Source: Planctomycetota bacterium (lineage in GTDB: Bacteria; Planctomycetota; Phycisphaerae; FEN-1346). Taken from it: DNA of 64,000 bases. This document shows positions 59,038 to 64,000 of the stretch, one piece after another. The stretch is taken from assembly GCA_030602705.1 (NCBI GenBank), contig JAUVZF010000001.1, positions 1 through 64,000 of the forward strand. Direction: 5' to 3'. The position numbers and the translations under genes are program-made. The stretch's first letter is position 1. Each line of letters starts with the position of its first letter. The notes beneath the pieces are model-generated. The model searched no databases. It worked only from the letters and a program-made list of their open reading frames with translations, and had not been told where the DNA came from.

Positions 59038-60552
59038 GTGTACCGCCAACTCGTTCAACTCGTTGAGGGGCTCGGGCGGCCGAGGATCCTGGTGGTCGGC
59101 GACCTCATGCTCGACCGTTACGTCTACGGCGATGCCGAGCGCATCAGCCCTGAGGCGCCCATCCAGATTCTCCGGGCCGAGGACACGGAGAGCCGTCTCG
59201 GCGGCGCGGGGTCTGTTGTTGCCAACCTCCGGGCCCTCGGCGCGGCCGTCAGCGTGTTCAGCGTTATCGGTCGCGACGCCGCGGGCGCCGAGGTCGGACG
59301 CGAATTGAAGGAAGGTGGTGTCCGGACGGGCGGCCTTCTGCGCCTCGGCGACCGGCCGACCACCATCAAGACGCGGTTCGTCGGACGTGCCCAACAACGC
59401 CATCCGCAGCAGGTGCTCCGCGTGGACCAGGAAGACACCCGCCCGCTCTCCCGCCAGATCGAGGACCGCCTGCTTTCAAAGTTCGAGGTGGCTCTGAAAG
59501 CCGCCGACGGCGCCGTCATCAGCGATTACAACAAGGGCGTTCTGACGCCGCGCCTCACCCGGTCGGTCATCCGCATGGCCCGCCGCAGCAAGGTCCCCGT
59601 CGTGGTCGATCCCATCAAGGCGCCCGACTACAGCAAGTACCGTCGTGCGACGCTCCTGACGCCAAACCGGAGCGAGACGGAACTGGCGTCCGGCGTCCGC
59701 CTGACCGGTCGGGGAGCCGTCCGGCGGGCCGCGAAACGGTTGCTCCACGAGTTGGCGCTCGACGCACTGGTCGTCACCCTCGACAAGGAAGGCGCCTGGC
59801 TGGCCGCCAGGGGAAAGCCCGGCAAGATGATCCCGACGCGGCCGCGGCCGGTTTACGACGTGACGGGCGCCGGCGACATGGTCATCTCGGTCATTGCGCT
59901 CGCGCTGGCGGCGGGGGCACCGTTGCCGGACGCGGTGCGTCTGGCGAACGTGGCCGGCGGGCTGGAGGTCATGAAGTTCGGCGTCCAGACCGTCTCGCGC
60001 GACGAGATCATTACCGAACTGCTTGAGGAGGCCCGCCGCAGCGGCAACAAACTCCGGACGCTCGACGGTCTGCTCGCCGACCTGGCCCGGCACCGGGCGC
60101 GCGGCGAGAGCGTGGCGTTTACGAACGGCTGCTTCGATCTGATTCATGCGGGGCACATCGAGTATTTCGACTTCGCCGCCAGCCAGAGCGACGTCCTCGT
60201 CGTCGGATTGAACTCCGACCGGAGCGTCCGCGCCCTGAAAGGGCCGCAGCGCCCGATCTGTCCTCAGCGGCAGCGCGCCCGCGTGCTCTCGGCCATCGAG
60301 GTGATTGACTACATCGTCATCTTCGACGAGGACACACCGCAGAAACTCATCGAGGCCGTCCGTCCCGACGCCCTCATCAAGGGCGAGGATTGGCGGCGCA
60401 AAGGCGTGGTCGGCCGCAGGTTCGTCGAATCGTATGGCGGCCGAGTGGTCCTGGCCCCCCTCGTCAAAGGTCTCAGCACGACCGACCTGGTGAACCGTAT
60501 CCGAGGCACCGGCGCGGCGGCATCCCGCCCGCCGAAGGGAGGATCGTCATGA
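59038..60552 (+). CDS. hldE: Bifunctional heptose 7-phosphate kinase / heptose 1-phosphate adenylyltransferase
   Basis: PfkB kinase domain plus FTNGCFDLIHAGHIEY nucleotidyltransferase domain. Confidence 0.94.
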   Translation: MYRQLVQLVEGLGRPRILVVGDLMLDRYVYGDAERISPEAPIQILRAEDTESRLGGAGSVVANLRALGAAVSVFSVIGRDAAGAEVGRELKEGGVRTGGLLRLGDRPTTIKTRFVGRAQQRHPQQVLRVDQEDTRPLSRQIEDRLLSKFEVALKAADGAVISDYNKGVLTPRLTRSVIRMARRSKVPVVVDPIKAPDYSKYRRATLLTPNRSETELASGVRLTGRGAVRRAAKRLLHELALDALVVTLDKEGAWLAARGKPGKMIPTRPRPVYDVTGAGDMVISVIALALAAGAPLPDAVRLANVAGGLEVMKFGVQTVSRDEIITELLEEARRSGNKLRTLDGLLADLARHRARGESVAFTNGCFDLIHAGHIEYFDFAASQSDVLVVGLNSDRSVRALKGPQRPICPQRQRARVLSAIEVIDYIVIFDEDTPQKLIEAVRPDALIKGEDWRRKGVVGRRFVESYGGRVVLAPLVKGLSTTDLVNRIRGTGAAASRPPKGGSS

Positions 60553-61142
60553 TCGAACCGATCCAGGCGCATCTTCGCATGAGTGCCGACGTGTGCACGC
60601 AGATGGCCGACGAACTGGCCGAGCCGACGGCCCGTGCTGCCAAGATGCTCATCGAGGCCGTCCGCGGCGGGCACACGGTTTACGTCTGCGGCGACGGGGG
60701 CAGCGCCGCCCAGGCCCAGCACATTGCCGGGGAACTGGTCGGACGGTTCCTCAAGGAACGGGCCGCCCTGCCCTGCGTCGCACTGACGACCGACACGAGC
60801 ATCCTGACGGCCGTCGCGAACGATTACGATTTCGAGGACGTTTTCGCGCGGCAGGTTGAGGGCCTCGTCAAGGAGGGCGACGTGCTCTGGGCGCTTTCAA
60901 CGAGCGGCAACAGCGTTAACGTCCTGAAGGCGGTGTCGCTTGCCCGCAAGCGCGGGGCCAAGGTGCTTGGAATGACCGGCCGCGGCGGCGGCAAGTTGAA
61001 GGAACTCTGCGACGTGGTGCTCTGCGTGCCGGCCGACTCGAGTCCGCCGATTCAGGAAGGGCATCTGGTGCTCCTCCATATTCTCTGCGGACTCCTCGAA
61101 CAGGGCGCCTTCGCGAAAGAGACGCCCGAAACCGAAGGATGA
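60549..61142 (+). CDS. gmhA: Phosphoheptose isomerase
   Basis: SIS domain, YVCGDGGSAAQAQHIAGELVGRF. Confidence 0.93.
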   Translation: MIEPIQAHLRMSADVCTQMADELAEPTARAAKMLIEAVRGGHTVYVCGDGGSAAQAQHIAGELVGRFLKERAALPCVALTTDTSILTAVANDYDFEDVFARQVEGLVKEGDVLWALSTSGNSVNVLKAVSLARKRGAKVLGMTGRGGGKLKELCDVVLCVPADSSPPIQEGHLVLLHILCGLLEQGAFAKETPETEG

Positions 61143-61148
61143 TACCTC

Positions 61149-62417
61149 GTGGCCGATGCGGCAGTATTTCTGGACCGTGACGGAACGCTTATCGAGGAGG
61201 TCGGCTACGCCTCCCGGCCGGAGCAGATCCGTATCCTTGGCGGGGTGGGCCGCGCGCTGGCAGACCTGGCAGAAGGTGGATACAAACTGATCGTCGTCAC
61301 GAACCAGTCGGGCATGGCGCGCGGCCTTTCGACCGAAGAGGATCTCGAACGGTTTCATCAGGCCCTCGATGAGCAACTCGACATGCTCGGCGTGCGGCTG
61401 GACGCCTACTACGTGTGCCCGCACCATCCCGACCTCCCGAACTCGCCCAGGCCCGACCTGGTCGTCGAGTGCGATTGCCGAAAGCCCAAGCCGGGGCTCA
61501 TCCTGCAAGCGGCGGAAGACTTCCGGATCGACCTTTCGGCTTCGTGGACGGTGGGCGACACATGGCGAGACATTGCGGCCGGCCAGGCCGCCGGTGCGAA
61601 GACAATCAAACTGCCGGCCGACGCGGACCACGACTTCGCCCGTCCGCCGGATGTCGGCCTGCCCACGGCCGAGGCCGACAGCCTGGCCGAGGCCGCCCGC
61701 ATCATTCTCGGCATCGCGGATGCCGAGGCCGACCTCGCCAGCGAGACCCCTGAAACCGTAGACGAGCAGGCCGAGGAGCCGCCGGACGAAACGATGGAAG
61801 AGCCATCGTCCGAGGAAGTTTCCGAGTCCACAGAGACCGACGAGTCGGCTCAGGTCGAGGACGCGGCGCCGCCCGAAGAGAACATCGAGGATACGGAGGA
61901 GGCGCAAGCCTCCGAAGACGTCGAGGCCGTGGGTGTTCTCGAACAGGTGCCGGACGAGCAACCGTCCGACGAGCCGGAACCCGAAACATCAGAGGAGGAG
62001 CCCGTCATGGCTCCAGAGGGTGCTTCCCGCTTGGCTGCGATGGCGGGGCAGTGCGCCCGCTGCGGACAGGACGTCTCGGAGAGCGACCTTGCCGACGGAA
62101 AGGCCGGCGAGCGCGACGGATTCCTCCTGTGCTCCGAGTGTCTTGCCCGCCATCCTCGCGAGTCGGCCGGTGCGTTTCCGAGCGGAGAGAAGGACCTGCT
62201 GCGGTCGATGCTTGTGGAACTGCGGCGGATGAACCGGGCGCGGCAGATATCGGGCCTGACGTGGCTGCGGATGCTGGCATACATCATCCAGGCCGGCGCG
62301 CTCTTCTGTGGCCTGGTTCTGGGGCTTGTGAGCGAAGAGAAGGCCCTGTACATCCAACTCGCCGTTTTTCTGCAACTGGTGGTCGTCGCGCTTGTGCTTT
62401 TCGAGAGAAGGCCATGA
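61149..62417 (+). CDS. GmhB-type phosphatase fused to acidic linker, zinc-ribbon and C-terminal TM segments
   Basis: VFLDRDGTLIEEVGYASRPEQIRILGG (HAD-IIIA), Glu-rich linker, CARCGQDV...CSECLARH, two hydrophobic segments. Confidence 0.8.
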   Translation: MADAAVFLDRDGTLIEEVGYASRPEQIRILGGVGRALADLAEGGYKLIVVTNQSGMARGLSTEEDLERFHQALDEQLDMLGVRLDAYYVCPHHPDLPNSPRPDLVVECDCRKPKPGLILQAAEDFRIDLSASWTVGDTWRDIAAGQAAGAKTIKLPADADHDFARPPDVGLPTAEADSLAEAARIILGIADAEADLASETPETVDEQAEEPPDETMEEPSSEEVSESTETDESAQVEDAAPPEENIEDTEEAQASEDVEAVGVLEQVPDEQPSDEPEPETSEEEPVMAPEGASRLAAMAGQCARCGQDVSESDLADGKAGERDGFLLCSECLARHPRESAGAFPSGEKDLLRSMLVELRRMNRARQISGLTWLRMLAYIIQAGALFCGLVLGLVSEEKALYIQLAVFLQLVVVALVLFERRP

Positions 62418-63442
62418 CGCTGGCGGTGGCATTGCCGAATTGGGTAGGCGATGCCGTCATGGCGACGCCGACCTTGCGTGCCCTTCGCGCACGTTTTCCC
62501 GACGAGCGTATCGTAGCCGTCGCACGCCCATACGTGCGTCCGGTCCTCGACCCGAACCCGTGGACGGACGCGTTCATCGAGGCCGACAAGTCAGCAGGAC
62601 CGTTCCGCGCGGCCGTGCGGGCGCTGCGGCGCGAATCCATCGAGACGGGCGTCCTTCTGCCGAACAGTTTTCGCAGCGCCCTGATGTTTTGGCTCGGAGG
62701 CGTGCACCGGCGGGTCGGCTACGCCCGGGGCGGGCGCGGCTTTCTGCTGACCGATCGGCTCCAGGCCCGACGCTGCAGCGGCCGGTTCGTCCCAACGCCG
62801 CAGATCACCTGCTACTTGGCGCTGGCCGAACATCTCGGCGCGCCCACCGACGACCGACGTATGGAACTCGCGACGACCGAGCAGGACGAGGCTGCCGCAA
62901 CAGCGGCGTACGAGACGGCCGAACTCGAGCCGGCCACCACGCTGCTGCTTTGCCCCGGTTACGCCTTCGGGCCGTCGAAGGCATGGCCGGCGCCGCACTG
63001 GGGCGAACTGGTTCGCGGCGCGCGCGAGCGGTTCGGCCTGCGGTCGGCCGTCCTGTGCAGCCCAAAGGAGGCACAGTTGGCAACCGCCATCTCTGATGCG
63101 GCCGGGGGGTGCCCGACGTTCTGCGACAAAGGCATCAGCCTGGCGTCGGCCCGCGCGGTCGTTCGGCGCGGGCGCGCCATGGTGACGATCGACAGCGGCT
63201 TGAGGCATTACGCCGCAGCCTTCGGACGGCCCGTCGTGGCGCTGTTCGGGCCGACGCACATCGAGTGGACCGAAACATGGTACGCCAAGGAAGTCCGCCT
63301 CCAGGCTGCGGTTCCGTGCAGAGCGTGTCAGGAGCCGGTGTGCCCGATCGGGACGACCGAGTGCATGTGGAAGATCAGGCCGGACGAGGTGCTCGACGCC
63401 CTGGCCGAAGTGATTCGCCGCGACAATACCGACTGTGGGTAG
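62414..63442 (+). CDS. ADP-heptose:LPS heptosyltransferase (WaaF-like, GT9)
   Basis: ALPNWVGDAVMATPTLRALRARFPD...CPGYAFGPSKAWPAPHW...IDSGLRHYAAAFGRPVVALFGPT. Confidence 0.9.
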   Translation: MTLAVALPNWVGDAVMATPTLRALRARFPDERIVAVARPYVRPVLDPNPWTDAFIEADKSAGPFRAAVRALRRESIETGVLLPNSFRSALMFWLGGVHRRVGYARGGRGFLLTDRLQARRCSGRFVPTPQITCYLALAEHLGAPTDDRRMELATTEQDEAAATAAYETAELEPATTLLLCPGYAFGPSKAWPAPHWGELVRGARERFGLRSAVLCSPKEAQLATAISDAAGGCPTFCDKGISLASARAVVRRGRAMVTIDSGLRHYAAAFGRPVVALFGPTHIEWTETWYAKEVRLQAAVPCRACQEPVCPIGTTECMWKIRPDEVLDALAEVIRRDNTDCG

Positions 63443-63445
63443 CGT

Positions 63446-64000
63446 ATGCTCGACCGCGAACGACTCGCCGGAATCCGCGACGGGCGCGAAACGCCCGACG
63501 ACCTGGCGTCGATTGTCATTCCGCATTATCAAACGGCGGACCTCGCGACGTTGTGCCTGCGGGCGATCCGTCGCATGACCAACCACCCGTACGAGACGAT
63601 CGTCGTCGACAACCACAGCCGCGACGGTTCGCTCGAGGCCCTGCGCCGGGTGAAATGGATCCGACTGGTTGAGCGCGGACCGCAGGCCGAGTCCGAGGCC
63701 GTCTACGCTCACGCCGGCGCCATGGACATCGGCACGGCCCAAGCGCGGGGACGCTGGCTTGTCACTTTCCATACCGATACAATCGTGCGCCGTGAAGGTT
63801 GGCTCGGGGAGATGATCGCCCGGCTCAAGGCCGATCCGAAAGCCGCTGCGCTCGGGTCGGGCAAACTTGAGGCCGACCCCGGCTGGTACCGTGCGATGAA
63901 ACGCCTCTGGGACACGCACCGGATGAAATCGGCGGCGAGGCGTGCGGTCGGCTTGCCGCCCGATCCCAGACACGAGCCCAAGGCATGGTACCCGCGGTCG
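63446..64000 (+). CDS. Family 2 glycosyltransferase, 3' partial
   Basis: MLDRERLAGIRDG...LASIVIPHYQTADLATLCLRAIRRMTNHPYETIVVDNHSRDGSLEALRR, open to window end. Confidence 0.85.
   Translation, partial: MLDRERLAGIRDGRETPDDLASIVIPHYQTADLATLCLRAIRRMTNHPYETIVVDNHSRDGSLEALRRVKWIRLVERGPQAESEAVYAHAGAMDIGTAQARGRWLVTFHTDTIVRREGWLGEMIARLKADPKAAALGSGKLEADPGWYRAMKRLWDTHRMKSAARRAVGLPPDPRHEPKAWYPRS

Overview
GC-rich window that reads as a Planctomycetes-like chromosome segment. It has two parts. (A) ~1-29.5 kb is a prophage-like region: a partial large LPD-type phage protein and a lysis-like cassette on +, then a long minus-strand early operon with an ERF single-strand-annealing protein, RusA, a DnaC-like loader, a DNA methyltransferase, a serine recombinase and five paralogous free-standing HNH endonucleases. 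(B) ~30-64 kb is host sequence: a type IV pilus/pseudopilin operon, a CRISPR-Cas9 locus, thrS-infC-rpmI-rplT-pheS, and an lpxK / ADP-heptose LPS cluster. Main discoveries: (1) a 36-bp-period array (two constant 9-bp blocks alternating with two variable 9-nt blocks, ~16 units, 27590-28192) directly downstream of a nuclease-less Transposase_20/Nop-like protein, matching the architecture of a TIGR-Tas (TasA-type) RNA-guided system on the prophage; gene callers would annotate the array as a repeat protein. (2) A compact type II-C locus: a 14-repeat array, a ~1018-aa Cas9 with intact catalytic motifs, a divergent tracrRNA, and an apparent promoter inside every repeat. (3) Between the array and cas9, not in the ORF track, a cas1-start/cas2-end deletion scar, so adaptation is lost in cis. 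(4) Two of 13 spacers match the resident prophage's ERF gene at 27/31 nt, with every mismatch synonymous and clustered at the PAM-proximal end. All calls come from reading the sequence by eye; no database or folding software was run.
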